From Mesorhizobium sp. M1B.F.Ca.ET.045.04.1.1 (GTDB lineage Bacteria; Pseudomonadota; Alphaproteobacteria; Rhizobiales; Rhizobiaceae), in contig NZ_CP034448.1 in NCBI RefSeq assembly GCF_003952465.1, forward strand, positions 3,573,001 to 3,637,000: 64,000 nt of DNA. Reading direction: 5' to 3'. The position numbers were made by a program, and so were the translations under genes. Positions 38,940 to 47,998 of this stretch are shown one piece after another. The notes beneath the pieces are model-generated. The model saw nothing but the letters and a program-made list of their open reading frames with translations, was not told where the DNA came from and searched no databases. The first letter of the stretch is position 1, and each line of letters opens with the position of its first letter.

Positions 38940-40145
38940 ATGAACGTGTTGAGGAAGATAGAAGCGGCTCCGCTCGCGCAGGCGCCGGAAGCCGCAACCG
39001 AGCGCATGCGCCGCGTCGCCGAGATCGCCGCCGGCAATGCCGATACCGTCGATAAGGAAGGCCGTTTTCCGGCCGAAACGGTCGAGGCGCTGAAGCGCGA
39101 GCGCCTGCTCGGCGTGGCGATCCCGATCGAACATGGCGGCGAGGGGCTCGGCACGATGCAAATCGCCGATCTCATCGTCCAGCTCGGCCAGGCCTGCGGC
39201 TCGAGCGCGATGATCTATGCAATGCACCAGATCAAGACGTCGAGCTTCGTCACTCATGGCGGCGCCAGCGATTGGCACCGAGCCTATATGCGGCGCATTG
39301 CCGACGAGCAGCTTCTGATGGCTTCCGCGACGACCGAGGCCGGCATCGGCGGCAATCTGCGCAATTCGATCTGCGCCGTCGAGGTTGCCGGCGGGCGCTT
39401 CGCGCTGACCAAGGAAGCCACCGTCATCTCCTACGGCAACTATGCCGACGCCATCCTCGCCACGGCGCGGCGCGCCCCCGATGCGGCAAGCTCCGATCAG
39501 GTCATGGTGGTGATCCCGGCCGATGCCAACCGCACGCTGGAACGCACGTCGGTGTGGGATACGCTCGGCATGCGCGGCACCTGCTCCGATGGCTTTCACC
39601 TGGTCGCCACGGGTGACGCGGCGCAGATATTCCCCAAGCCGTTCTCGGAGATCGCGGCGCAGTCGATGCTCGCCAGCTCGCACATCTTCTGGGCGGCGAC
39701 CTGGTTCGGCATCGCCGCCGACGCCTTCAACCGGGCGCAGGCCTTCGTCAAGGCGGCAGCGCGCAAGCAGCCCGACGCCATGCCGCCGGGCGCGCTGAGG
39801 CTCGCCGAGGCGGCCGCCCTTTTGCAGGAGATGAAAGGGCACCTGACGGCCGCCATCCGCCGCTTCGAAGCGGCCAGTGGCGACGACGACGCGCTGTCTT
39901 CGATCGGCTTCGCCGCCGAGATCAACGCGCTGAAGGTCGCGGCCAGCGAGAAGGCGGGCGCCGTGGTGCGTCTCGCCATGCTGGTCAACGGCATCCTCGG
40001 CTACAAGAACGGCACCCCGTTCAGCGTCGGCCGGCACTTGCGCGATGTGACCTCGGCGCCGGTGATGATCTCCAACGACCGCATCCTTTCGAATACCGCG
40101 ACGCTCATGCTGATGAGCCGCTTCGACACTGGCCTGGGGGGCTGA
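38940..40145 (+). CDS. acyl-CoA-dehydrogenase-like flavoprotein
   Basis: A 401-residue member of the acyl-CoA dehydrogenase superfamily. ALKRERLLGVAIPIEHGGEGLG is the N-terminal helical domain; MASATTEAGIGGNLRNS and SVWDTLGMRGTCSDGFHL are the middle beta domain. The C-terminal segment GRHLRDVTSAPVMISNDRIL lacks the usual Glu-containing EGTNEIQ-like stretch, so an ordinary acyl-CoA dehydrogenase role is doubtful. By analogy with prolyl-carrier-protein oxidases it may oxidise an aminoacyl thioester on the neighbouring carrier protein; that is inference. It begins two bases after the carrier protein stop. Confidence 0.88.
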   Translation: MNVLRKIEAAPLAQAPEAATERMRRVAEIAAGNADTVDKEGRFPAETVEALKRERLLGVAIPIEHGGEGLGTMQIADLIVQLGQACGSSAMIYAMHQIKTSSFVTHGGASDWHRAYMRRIADEQLLMASATTEAGIGGNLRNSICAVEVAGGRFALTKEATVISYGNYADAILATARRAPDAASSDQVMVVIPADANRTLERTSVWDTLGMRGTCSDGFHLVATGDAAQIFPKPFSEIAAQSMLASSHIFWAATWFGIAADAFNRAQAFVKAAARKQPDAMPPGALRLAEAAALLQEMKGHLTAAIRRFEAASGDDDALSSIGFAAEINALKVAASEKAGAVVRLAMLVNGILGYKNGTPFSVGRHLRDVTSAPVMISNDRILSNTATLMLMSRFDTGLGG

Positions 40146-40148
40146 GAG

Positions 40149-41072
40149 ATGGACGCCAAGACATTCGATGCCAAGTCGCTGCTCGACAGCCTGTTCGAGA
40201 ACGGCATCCTGTTCGAATCCGGCATCGACGGCCTCTATGGCCGTTCGGGCGCATTCGAGGAAGTGATCGAGCGGTTCGAGCGTCTCGTCACCCGGCTCGG
40301 CGCGCCAGACAAGGCCACCCGCATCCATTTTCCGCCGGGCATGAGCCGCGCGACGCTGGAGAAGAGCGGCTACATGAAGAGCTTTCCGCAGCTTGCCGGC
40401 TGTGTGCATTCCTTCATGGGCGGCGAGCGCGAGCATGTGCAACTGCTCGGCATGATGGCGGATGGCGGGGACTGGACGGAGCTGCAGAAGGCGACTGACG
40501 TCGCGCTGACACCGGCCGCCTGCTACCCGCTCTATCCCACCGTCGCTGCGCGCGGCCCGGTGCCGGCGCAGGGCCTGCTTTTCGAACTCTCCTCGTATTG
40601 CTTCCGCCATGAGCCGTCGAAGGATCCGGCGCGCATGCAGCTCTTCCGCATGCGCGAATTCGTCAAGATCGGCACGGCCGAGCAGGTGCGCTCGTTCCGC
40701 GAAAGCTGGCTGAAGCGTGGCAAGGCGATGATCGAGTCGCTCGAGCTTCCCTGCGAGGTCGATCTCGCCAACGATCCGTTCTTCGGCCGCGGCGGCAAGA
40801 TGATGGCCAACAATCAGCGCGACCAGGGCTTGAAATTCGAGCTGCTGATCCCGGTGACCAGCATCGAGAAGCCGACCGCCTGTCTGAGCTTCAATTATCA
40901 TCAGGATCATTTTGGCCGAACCTGGGGCCTGAAGTTCGCCGACGGGGAGCTCTGCCATTCGGCCTGCGTCGGCTTCGGGCTGGAGCGCGTGGCGCTGGCC
41001 CTGTTCCGCCATCACGGGCCGGACGCCGCGGCCTGGCCGGCGGCGGTCCGCGACGTGCTGTGGGACGTCTGA
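40149..41072 (+). CDS. amino acid:[carrier protein] ligase (class II tRNA-synthetase-like)
   Basis: A 307-residue homologue of the seryl-tRNA synthetase catalytic core without a tRNA-binding domain. Proteins of this type from Bradyrhizobium and Agrobacterium load glycine or alanine onto a carrier protein's phosphopantetheine. Zinc ligands are Cys125 ([10 protein letters not shown]), Glu170 ([11 protein letters not shown], class II motif 2) and Cys273 ([12 protein letters not shown], motif 3). Their spacing of 45 and 103 residues matches the characterised enzymes as I recall them. It follows the dehydrogenase by 3 bases. Confidence 0.92.
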   Translation: MDAKTFDAKSLLDSLFENGILFESGIDGLYGRSGAFEEVIERFERLVTRLGAPDKATRIHFPPGMSRATLEKSGYMKSFPQLAGCVHSFMGGEREHVQLLGMMADGGDWTELQKATDVALTPAACYPLYPTVAARGPVPAQGLLFELSSYCFRHEPSKDPARMQLFRMREFVKIGTAEQVRSFRESWLKRGKAMIESLELPCEVDLANDPFFGRGGKMMANNQRDQGLKFELLIPVTSIEKPTACLSFNYHQDHFGRTWGLKFADGELCHSACVGFGLERVALALFRHHGPDAAAWPAAVRDVLWDV

Positions 41073-41073
41073 T

Positions 41074-42072
41074 ATGCGCAGCGCCATCGCCGGCCTCGAC
41101 CCGGCCAGCTACCGGCCGCACCGGCTGCACGATGCCGAACGGCGCTGGCCGCAGACCAACTGCTATGTCGATCTCCTGATCGAGGTTCTGCACGCGACCG
41201 GCCACGATCCGGTCGCAGCGCTCGGCTTCACCGTGGCGCAGGATTTCGAGGGTGATCAGTTTACCTTCTTCAAGTTCCCGACCGCCGATCTGCAGAGGCT
41301 GGCCGGGCTGGACATACAGGAACTGGCGATCTTCGACAGGCTGGAGACGCATGTGCTGGCCCAGGTCGAACTCGGCCGGCTGCCGCTGGTCGAGGTCGAC
41401 GCCTTCCACCTGCCCGACACCAAGGGCATCACCTATCGCAGCGGCCATTCCAAGACCACGGTCGGCATCAACGCGCTCGATCCCGAGCGGCGGCAGATGC
41501 GCTACTTCCACAATGACGGCTACTTCGCGCTCGAGGGCGAAGACTATGACGGCATTTTCGGGCAATGGGACGATGTGCCGGCCGGCGGCCCGCCGCTGTT
41601 TCCTTACGCGGAGTTCGTGAAGTTCGACGCCACGCGGCCGGCCCGTGACGCGATCGGGACCGCGGCGGCGCTGCTCGCTCATCACCTCAAGCGGCGGCCG
41701 AAGCGCAATCCGCTCGCCGCCTATGCGGCTGCGTTCGGCCATCACGCCGAAACGTTGGCGAGCCGGTCGCCGGACTATTTCCATACCTACGCCTTCAACA
41801 CGCTGCGGCAGGTCGGCGCGAATTTCGAGCTCCTCGGCAGTCATCTCGAATGGCTGGGGCAGCATGGCGAAACCTGCCTGGCCGAGGCGGCGCAAGCCGC
41901 TGGCGACATTGCCGATGGCGCCAAGGTCATGCAGTTCAAGCTCGCCCGCGCCATGGCGCGGCAGCGTTTCGACGGCTTGGCCGAGGCGATCGCGCCAATG
42001 GCACAGGCCTACGACACGGTGATGGACGTGCTGGACGCCCGCGTTGCGGGTGTCGCCTCCAAGGCGGCCTAG
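41074..42072 (+). CDS. DUF1839 protein, possible papain-like acyl/aminoacyl transferase
   Basis: A 332-residue protein of the DUF1839 family. Cys30 (WPQTNCYVDLLIEVLHATG), Asp109 (LVEVDAFHLPDTKGITYRSG), His125 and the HNDG segment at 146-149 are arranged like the catalytic residues of BtrH-type, papain-fold N-terminal domains that transfer acyl groups from carrier proteins. This fits its place, starting one base after the aminoacyl ligase gene. The fold comparison is my own and not tested. C-terminal part (after 200) is helical and of unknown role. Confidence 0.85.
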   Translation: MRSAIAGLDPASYRPHRLHDAERRWPQTNCYVDLLIEVLHATGHDPVAALGFTVAQDFEGDQFTFFKFPTADLQRLAGLDIQELAIFDRLETHVLAQVELGRLPLVEVDAFHLPDTKGITYRSGHSKTTVGINALDPERRQMRYFHNDGYFALEGEDYDGIFGQWDDVPAGGPPLFPYAEFVKFDATRPARDAIGTAAALLAHHLKRRPKRNPLAAYAAAFGHHAETLASRSPDYFHTYAFNTLRQVGANFELLGSHLEWLGQHGETCLAEAAQAAGDIADGAKVMQFKLARAMARQRFDGLAEAIAPMAQAYDTVMDVLDARVAGVASKAA

Positions 42073-42106
42073 GGGCCGGCCGGGCGCATTGGGCAGGGGT
42101 GTGTGA

Positions 42107-44644
42107 ATGGACGCCACGGTGTCGAGCTCCGACACTGCTGAATCGCTGGACCGAGGCTGGCGGATGGCTGTCTCGGCGGCCGGCGCTTGGGCTTCGCCGG
42201 ACGATATCGACGCAAACGCCGAATGGCTGGAAGCGGCCTGCCCCGGCACCGCGGCGGGCACGCTGGAAAAGCATGGCCGCTGGGACCGCGCGCAGCCGAC
42301 CCCGCTGCACGACCACGATGTCTGGTACAGTCGCAGGCTCGACACGCTCGGCTCGGTGCGGCTGGTGTTCGAGGGGCTGGCGACCATCGGCGAGGTTTGG
42401 CTTGACGACCGGCTGCTGTTGACCTCGACCTCGATGTTCGAGCGGCATGAGGTTGCGGTAACGCTTGCAGGCGGCGAGCAGCTCGCCATCGCCCTGCGCA
42501 GCCTCGACCGCTATCTGGAAACGGCGACCGGTCCGCGCGCCCGCTGGCGTCCGCGCATGATCGACGACCAGCGGCTGCGGCTGGTGCGCACGACACTGAT
42601 CGGCCGCATGCCGGGCTGGTGTCCGAACTTCGACGTCGTCGGGCCGTGGCGTCCCGTCAAGCTGATCCGCGAAAATGGCGGGCAGCGCATTGTCGATGCC
42701 GACATGCGCGCCAACCTCGACGGCACCACCGGACACCTTGCCGTTGCGATCACCCTCGCTGAACCTTTGGACGATGTGGAAACGGCGCATGTCAGCTGCG
42801 CCGGAGCGCGCGCGCGCCTCAAGGTCGAGACACCCACCCGGTTGACGGCGGAACTGGACATTGCCGATGTCGCCCGATGGTGGCCGAACAGTCATGGCGA
42901 GCCGGCGCTGCACGAAGTGACGGCGACGCTCGGCGCGGTGCGCAGCCGGCTGGGCCGGGTCGGTTTCCGCCGCATCGAGATCGATCGCGGCGCCGACGGA
43001 CGCGATTTCCGTCTGCTCGCCAACGGTGTGCCTGTCTTCTGCCGCGGCGCGGTCTGGACGCCGTCCGATCCTGTGCGGCTGCCATGCGAGCGGCACGAGA
43101 TCGAGCCCGACCTCGATCTCGTGCGCCAGGCCGGCGTCAACATGCTGCGGATCGGCGGCACGTTCACCTACGAGGTCGATGCCTTCCATGAGTTGTGCGA
43201 CGAGATGGGCATCCTCGTCTGGCAGGATCTGATGCTCGCCAATTTCGATTATCCGGTGAAGGACGAGACCTGGCAGGCGGCGCTGTCGCGCGAGGTGGAA
43301 AACCTGCTGAAGCGGCTTCGGCATTCGCCGTCGCTGGCGGTGCTGTGCGGCGGCAGCGAGGTGGCGCAGCAGGCGGCGATGCTCGGCATGCCGGCGGCGA
43401 TGGATCCGACGCCCTGGTTCGATGCGGTCGTGCGTCCGGCCGCGCAGGCGATCCTGCCCGATCTGGCACTCGTGTCCTCGTCGCCTTCCGGCGGCAGCTT
43501 GCCCTTCGCCGCGGATGGCGGCCCGACGCATTACTATGGCGTCGGCGCCTATTGCCGGCCACTGGAGGACGCGCGCCGCGCGGAAGTGCGTTTCGCCAGC
43601 GAGTGCCTTGCCTTCGCCAACGTGCCGGAACAGGCGACACTGGATGAGCATCTGCCCGTTCCACCCGGCCACGATCCGCGCTGGAAGGCCGGCGTGCCGC
43701 GCGATGCAGGTGCGTCGTGGGATTTCGAGGACGTGCGCGAGCATTATCTGGAGACGCTGTTCGGCGTCGATGCCCGCCGGCTGCGCACGGAGGATCCGGC
43801 GCGCTACCTCGACCTCTCGCGCGCCGTCACCGCGGAGGTCGTTGAGCGAACGATCGACGAATGGCGCAGACCGGCCTCGCCGACGGCGGGTGCGCTGCTG
43901 TTCTTCTGGAAGGATCTTCGCCCGGGCGCCGGGTGGGGCGTCGTCGATTCCACCGGACGGCCGAAATCGGTCTGGCATGCGCTGAGGCGCGCTTTTGCGC
44001 CGCTCAGGCTGACGCTGAGCGACGAGGGCGTCAACGGGCTCGGCATCCATCTCGTCAATGATGGGGCAAAGGCCGTCGAGGCGACGCTGTCGCTTGTGTG
44101 CCTGCGCGATGGCGTCACCCCGGTGGTGACGGCGCGCCAGCCGGTCACCGTGCAGGCGCGCGCGGCGCGGTCGTTGCCGGCGTTCTCGCTGCTCGGCGCT
44201 TTCTTCGACCTGTCCTATGCCTATCGTTTCGGTCCGGCCGGTCACGAGGTGACGGTAGCGAGGCTCGAAGGCGCCGACGGAGAGATCCTGGCCGAGGCCT
44301 TCCACGTGCTTCCCGGCGTCATGATCGCGCGGCGCGATGTCGGCCTGTCGGCGCGGCTGGTGCGCGGACAAGACGGCTGGCGCCTGCGGCTCGCCTGCAG
44401 GCGCGCCGCTTATCACGTCGCCATCAAGGACGAGCGGTTCCTCCCGCGCGAGAATAGTTTCCACCTGATGCCGGGTGCGGAGAAGGAAATTTGCCTGGAC
44501 GGGCCGTCCTCGGCCATCCCGGCCGGCGTCGTGACGGCGCTGAATGCCGACCGCGACATAGCCTACGATGCGCCACAAGCCGACAATGCAGAAATCGGGG
44601 CAGAGATCAGACGAGCGTTCGAGCCCGCCAGGAGCATGGCATGA
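42107..44644 (+). CDS. GH2-like beta-mannosidase-type protein
   Basis: An 845-residue protein with the domain order of GH2 mannosidases: N-terminal jelly-roll (residues about 10-180, [38 protein letters not shown]), sandwich, TIM-barrel (about 290-560) and C-terminal beta domains. The acid/base region reads [10 protein letters not shown] where GNNE is usual but keeps a Glu, and [10 protein letters not shown] holds the nucleophile-like Glu. There is no signal peptide, so it is cytosolic. It lies 34 bases after DUF1839 and overlaps the hydrolase start (ATGA). Confidence 0.85.
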   Translation: MDATVSSSDTAESLDRGWRMAVSAAGAWASPDDIDANAEWLEAACPGTAAGTLEKHGRWDRAQPTPLHDHDVWYSRRLDTLGSVRLVFEGLATIGEVWLDDRLLLTSTSMFERHEVAVTLAGGEQLAIALRSLDRYLETATGPRARWRPRMIDDQRLRLVRTTLIGRMPGWCPNFDVVGPWRPVKLIRENGGQRIVDADMRANLDGTTGHLAVAITLAEPLDDVETAHVSCAGARARLKVETPTRLTAELDIADVARWWPNSHGEPALHEVTATLGAVRSRLGRVGFRRIEIDRGADGRDFRLLANGVPVFCRGAVWTPSDPVRLPCERHEIEPDLDLVRQAGVNMLRIGGTFTYEVDAFHELCDEMGILVWQDLMLANFDYPVKDETWQAALSREVENLLKRLRHSPSLAVLCGGSEVAQQAAMLGMPAAMDPTPWFDAVVRPAAQAILPDLALVSSSPSGGSLPFAADGGPTHYYGVGAYCRPLEDARRAEVRFASECLAFANVPEQATLDEHLPVPPGHDPRWKAGVPRDAGASWDFEDVREHYLETLFGVDARRLRTEDPARYLDLSRAVTAEVVERTIDEWRRPASPTAGALLFFWKDLRPGAGWGVVDSTGRPKSVWHALRRAFAPLRLTLSDEGVNGLGIHLVNDGAKAVEATLSLVCLRDGVTPVVTARQPVTVQARAARSLPAFSLLGAFFDLSYAYRFGPAGHEVTVARLEGADGEILAEAFHVLPGVMIARRDVGLSARLVRGQDGWRLRLACRRAAYHVAIKDERFLPRENSFHLMPGAEKEICLDGPSSAIPAGVVTALNADRDIAYDAPQADNAEIGAEIRRAFEPARSMA

Positions 44645-46446
44645 AGGGGATAGTCTTCGCCGACACGATCGGCTGGCTCAATGAAGGCAAAGGCACCGTG
44701 GGGCGTAACCGTGGCGTCGTCATCGCCGGGGCGCATGGGCATGAGGACCTGTGCAGCCGGCGGTTCCTGAAGCTGCTCGCAGACATGGTGGCCGAAAGCG
44801 GTCTGCCGGCGCTGCAGTTCGACTACCCCGGCTGCGGCAACGCTGCCGGCGATCACTCAACGCCCGGCCAGGTGCGTGCGTGGACGGCGAGCATCGGCGC
44901 CGCGATCGACCGGCTGAAGCAGGATTGCGGCGTGGCCGACGTCATTTTGGTCGGCTTCCGGCTGGGCGCGCTGCTGGCGCCGCTGGCGGCTGCCGGACGA
45001 ACCGACGTGGCCGGTCTCGTGCTGCTGGCGCCGCCGTCCTCCGGCAAGGCCTATGTCCGCGAGATCACAGCCATGTCGCGCATGATCGACGCGCCGCTGG
45101 CCAGCCGTTCGGCGGGCGAGGGGCCTTTCACCGAGGGGCGCGAGGCGGCCGGCTTTCGGATTTCGCACGAGACGCTGGCCGACCTTGCGGCGCTCGACTG
45201 GCGGCAGGCCGCCGCAAACCTTCCATCCCTCGCGATGCTGGTGCTTACCAACGGCAAGCCGTTCGCCGCTGACGAAATTCGTGGAGAAAGGGCGAACGCC
45301 GGGGATATCACCACGGCCGAGTTCGACGGCTATCCTCTGTTGATGTGCGACCCGACCGCCAACCGGATTCCGGCCGCCGCTCTCGATCGTTGCGCTGCCT
45401 GGATGGCCGGCCATGCCGGCGAGGCGGTCACAGGAAAGGCCATGTTGCCGGCAAAGGGGCTGCGCGACGCGTCGGAGGTCCTGGTCGGTCCGCACTATAT
45501 GGAAGAGCCGGTCCTGATCGGACCGGAGCCAGAGATCTGCGGCGTGTTTTGTCGGCCGCGCCGCCGCCACGCCGTGGCCGAGCCGGTGATCTTCCTCAAT
45601 GCGGGCGGCGTGCCGCATGTCGGGTGGGCGCGTGGCACCGTGGAAGCGGCGCGAGAACTCGCGGCGGAAGGCCTGGCTTCGCTGCGCATCGATCTGCCCG
45701 GACTTGGCCTCAGCGGTCGGACCGAACCAGGGCGCCTGTTTCTCTACGACGAGCGCACCCGCCATGATGTCAGCCGTGCGGTCAACTGGATGGAACGAGC
45801 GGGCTATTCTTCTGTCGGCCTTGTCGGCGTCTGCGCAGGCGCTTTCCAGGCTTTTCACGCCGCGCGGGCCGACCGGCGGATATGCGCGCTGACCATGATC
45901 AACCCGCTCTGCTTCGCCTGGAACAGTTCCTACGCGCTGGAGATGGCGGTCTGGAAGACTTACGAGACTTCCAAGGCCGTGTCCGCGCGGAACGCCGCCG
46001 TCATGGAGGAGAGCCCCGACCCGGACGCTCCGGCATGGCGCGGGATCGCTTCGCGCCACGCCCGGCTGATCGTCCGGCGCGGGCTGGAGGCGATCAAGTC
46101 CACTCTGTCGATGCTGCATCCGGCCGCGCTGGCGGGACAGCGGCGGGTGGAACGCTGGATGCGTGAGCTTTGCGGCCGGGGCGTGCGGGTTCTCCTGGTG
46201 ACCTCGGAAGGCGACTTGAGCCTGAAGGAGATCGCCCGCCATTTCGGCCCGGAGGAAGAGCGGCTTGACAGCATTCGTGGCGTGACCAGGGTGTCTCTGC
46301 CAAACGCCGACCACACGCTCACACCTCATCATGCAAGGCGCGCGATGATCGCCCGCCTGATCGATCACGGCGGCGTCAGGCGTGACGGCCACGTTCGTTC
46401 CGACAACCTGCTCGCGACGACAAGCCCGTCCTTCCTGGCGCCCTAG
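44641..46446 (+). CDS. tandem alpha/beta hydrolase protein with unusual nucleophile elbows
   Basis: A 601-residue protein with two alpha/beta hydrolase domains (about 1-260 and 300-590). The first elbow is GFRLG (105-109), with Arg at the nucleophile position, so it is probably inactive. The second is GVCAG (396-400), with Cys398 as nucleophile, as in dienelactone hydrolases; NADHTLTP near 575 provides the His. The second domain could transfer or hydrolyse a thioester from the carrier protein. Last gene of the operon, coupled by ATGA to the GH2-like gene. Confidence 0.85.
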   Translation: MKGIVFADTIGWLNEGKGTVGRNRGVVIAGAHGHEDLCSRRFLKLLADMVAESGLPALQFDYPGCGNAAGDHSTPGQVRAWTASIGAAIDRLKQDCGVADVILVGFRLGALLAPLAAAGRTDVAGLVLLAPPSSGKAYVREITAMSRMIDAPLASRSAGEGPFTEGREAAGFRISHETLADLAALDWRQAAANLPSLAMLVLTNGKPFAADEIRGERANAGDITTAEFDGYPLLMCDPTANRIPAAALDRCAAWMAGHAGEAVTGKAMLPAKGLRDASEVLVGPHYMEEPVLIGPEPEICGVFCRPRRRHAVAEPVIFLNAGGVPHVGWARGTVEAARELAAEGLASLRIDLPGLGLSGRTEPGRLFLYDERTRHDVSRAVNWMERAGYSSVGLVGVCAGAFQAFHAARADRRICALTMINPLCFAWNSSYALEMAVWKTYETSKAVSARNAAVMEESPDPDAPAWRGIASRHARLIVRRGLEAIKSTLSMLHPAALAGQRRVERWMRELCGRGVRVLLVTSEGDLSLKEIARHFGPEEERLDSIRGVTRVSLPNADHTLTPHHARRAMIARLIDHGGVRRDGHVRSDNLLATTSPSFLAP

Positions 46447-46719
46447 GTCGTCCTGATCGGGCTTTCATGCATCTGACCGGCACCCTGCCGCGTCTTGCCG
46501 TGCCGTGGCCGGCTTGGCTCGTCATCCTGTTCGGATTGACGCCGATTGGCCGGTAGGCGTGACGACCGCTGATAGCCGCGCAGTGCCGCCAGGAATCGCG
46601 GGCTGAGGAAACGGGCAACAGCGGAACTCGCTGATGAGCAGAGTACGGCCGATCGCCTGCTGACTTGACGCCGAACCACAACCTTTCTCCAAAGTTGTGC
46701 AGGGAGAGGAACCTGTACG
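46447..46719 (+). other. gap of 273 bases after the carrier-protein operon
   Basis: No gene is convincing here. AGGGAGAGGAACCTGTACG just before 46720 is a strong ribosome binding site for the small protein that follows. A TTGACG (46666-46671) could be a -35 box, with a poor -10. Confidence 0.35.
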
Positions 46720-46902
46720 ATGCCGAAATCAACGCAACGGGAAAAAGCCCGCAAACCAAACCCATCTAACCCCGATCCGAAGGACAAGCCGCCGAGGGAC
46801 ACGCGTGAAAAACCGGCGCCGAATCCGGATGGTCCTAGCGAATTGCCCGATACGAGTACGCGAGAAGAGGTCGAGACAATCAGGCCTAATTTGAAGCGCT
46901 AG
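46720..46902 (+). CDS. 60-residue Pro/Lys-rich protein, probably disordered
   Basis: MPKSTQREKARKPNPSNPDP followed by more Lys, Pro and Asp, ending ETIRPNLKR. It has no hydrophobic core and should be disordered. The good ribosome binding site and the ATG support a real gene. Its stop codon TAG is the point where the IS630 element begins: the TA is the target duplication, and the pre-insertion sequence would have read TAA, so the protein is not changed by the insertion. Function unknown. Confidence 0.6.
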   Translation: MPKSTQREKARKPNPSNPDPKDKPPRDTREKPAPNPDGPSELPDTSTREEVETIRPNLKR

Positions 46903-46908
46903 GGTCTT

Positions 46909-47511
46909 TCACGTTTTGACGGAAGCATAGCCTGCGTTTGCGAAGTAGTTCTTGCATTCGGCTGGCTCGATGGTTTCGACGAGGTGACCGATGTGACGCC
47001 AGGTGTCCTCGACGGTACGTTTCTGAGCTTGGCGCATCCAGTGTTTGATTTTGGCGAAGGCCTGCTCGATCGGATTAAGGTCCGGCGAGTAGGGCGGCAG
47101 GTACCAAAGCCTGGCACCGGCGGCCTTGATCATCTGCCTGATGGCGGCCGACTTATGACTTCCCAGATTGTCCATGATGACGATATCGCCGGGCTTAAGG
47201 ACAGTGATGAGCTGTTGCTCGACATAAGCGCGGAAGCATTGACCGTTGATCGGTCCGTCGAAGACACAAGGTGCCGCGAGCCGATCCCAGCGCAGCGCGC
47301 CCAGGAAAGTCAGCGTGCGCCAGTGGCCGTGCGGAGCCAAGCCGCGCAGCCGCTTGCCCTTCGGCCCCCAGCCACGCAGCGGAGCCATGTTGGTCTTGAT
47401 CCAGGTCTCATCGATGAAAACCAGGCACTGCGGATCGAGGCCGGCCTGCCAGGATCGCCATCGCTGGCGCCTTCGGGCAATATCGGCGCGTGCCTGCTCA
47501 AGAGCGAACAA
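46909..47511 (-). CDS. IS630 transposase, C-terminal DDE part (second frame)
   Basis: A frame of 200 codons holding the DDE catalytic domain: FIDETWIKTNM (first Asp), IVIMDNLGSHKS (second Asp) and LPPYSPDLNPIEQAFAKIKHW (Glu). It lies one base out of frame (+1) relative to the N-terminal frame and is joined to it at the A8 run near 47514-47521. Without a shift, the first frame ends after 119 codons. Confidence 0.85.
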   Translation of the reverse strand: MFALEQARADIARRRQRWRSWQAGLDPQCLVFIDETWIKTNMAPLRGWGPKGKRLRGLAPHGHWRTLTFLGALRWDRLAAPCVFDGPINGQCFRAYVEQQLITVLKPGDIVIMDNLGSHKSAAIRQMIKAAGARLWYLPPYSPDLNPIEQAFAKIKHWMRQAQKRTVEDTWRHIGHLVETIEPAECKNYFANAGYASVKT

Positions 47512-47857
47512 CGTTTTTTTTGAAGCTCAGCCCCTCGCGGCGCAGGAATTGCCACACTGCGTTATGCGAAACCTTGACCCCGCGAGCGGCCAACTCATCC
47601 TTCAGACCGTGCAGCGTCAGATGCGGCGTCTCACGTAGACGGGCCGCGATGAAGGCACGGTGCGGCTCCAACACCCTCTTGCGATGTCCACCCATCTTGC
47701 CTGGAGCAACCGAACCAGTCGCCCGATGGCGCTGCAACAACTTCACCGCCGCCGAAACCGAAATGCCAAACCGTTTGGCCGCCGACCGGCGGCTCTCACC
47801 ACGCAAAACCGCCGCCACAACCCGTTCGCGAAGATCATTCGAAAGAGGTCGCGTCAT
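47498..47857 (-). CDS. IS630 transposase, N-terminal helix-turn-helix part (first frame)
   Basis: A 119-codon frame beginning MTRPLSNDLRERVVAAVLRG, with two helix-turn-helix regions (SRRSAAKRFGISVSAAVKLLQRH; LTLHGLKDELAARGVKVSHNAVWQFLRREG). It ends FKKNVVRS. Removing one A from the A8 run would give FKKTLFALEQ and continue into the second frame, as in intact family members. So the full protein needs slippage at the run, or the gene carries a one-base insertion. Confidence 0.85.
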   Translation of the reverse strand: MTRPLSNDLRERVVAAVLRGESRRSAAKRFGISVSAAVKLLQRHRATGSVAPGKMGGHRKRVLEPHRAFIAARLRETPHLTLHGLKDELAARGVKVSHNAVWQFLRREGLSFKKNVVRS

Positions 47858-47998
47858 CAGATGCTGGCCTCCATTCCAGCCAGCATCTTGAATCACAAAT
47901 CCGACAAATCGGGAATCCCTTCCGATTCCGTCAAATCTTGAACCGCTCTAAAGCGCGTCGCGTCGAAACGGATTCGGCTCGTAGCCCGATCCTGACAT

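Larger units (their letters stand above)
46900..47950 (-). mobile_element. IS630-type insertion sequence
   Basis: A 1.05 kb element flanked by TA at 46900-46901 and 47949-47950, the target duplication of this family. Imperfect inverted ends of about 25 bases align as TAGGGTCTTTCACGTTTTGA on the left and TAGAGCGGTTCAAGATTTGA on the right (right end read inverted), and both continue with CGGAA. It has two transposase frames on the minus strand. The sequence beyond the right TA (AAGCGCGTCGCGTCGAAACGG) resembles the rhizobial repeat at 954, so the element landed at the edge of such a repeat. Confidence 0.88.

Noticed and set aside
38692..41072. Fatty-acid synthesis or seryl-tRNA synthesis for the ACP and synthetase-like genes
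   Set aside because: There is no ketosynthase, and the synthetase-like protein lacks the tRNA-binding arm, so neither fits.
38775..41087. 770-codon open frame on the minus strand opposite the carrier-protein operon
   Set aside because: It is the complement of well-supported genes on the plus strand. Long antisense frames are expected in GC-rich coding DNA, and the translation shows no family motif.
41936..44578. 880-codon antisense frame opposite the GH2-like gene
   Set aside because: Same reason: shadow of a gene with clear GH2 motifs, with low-complexity Arg/His-rich translation.
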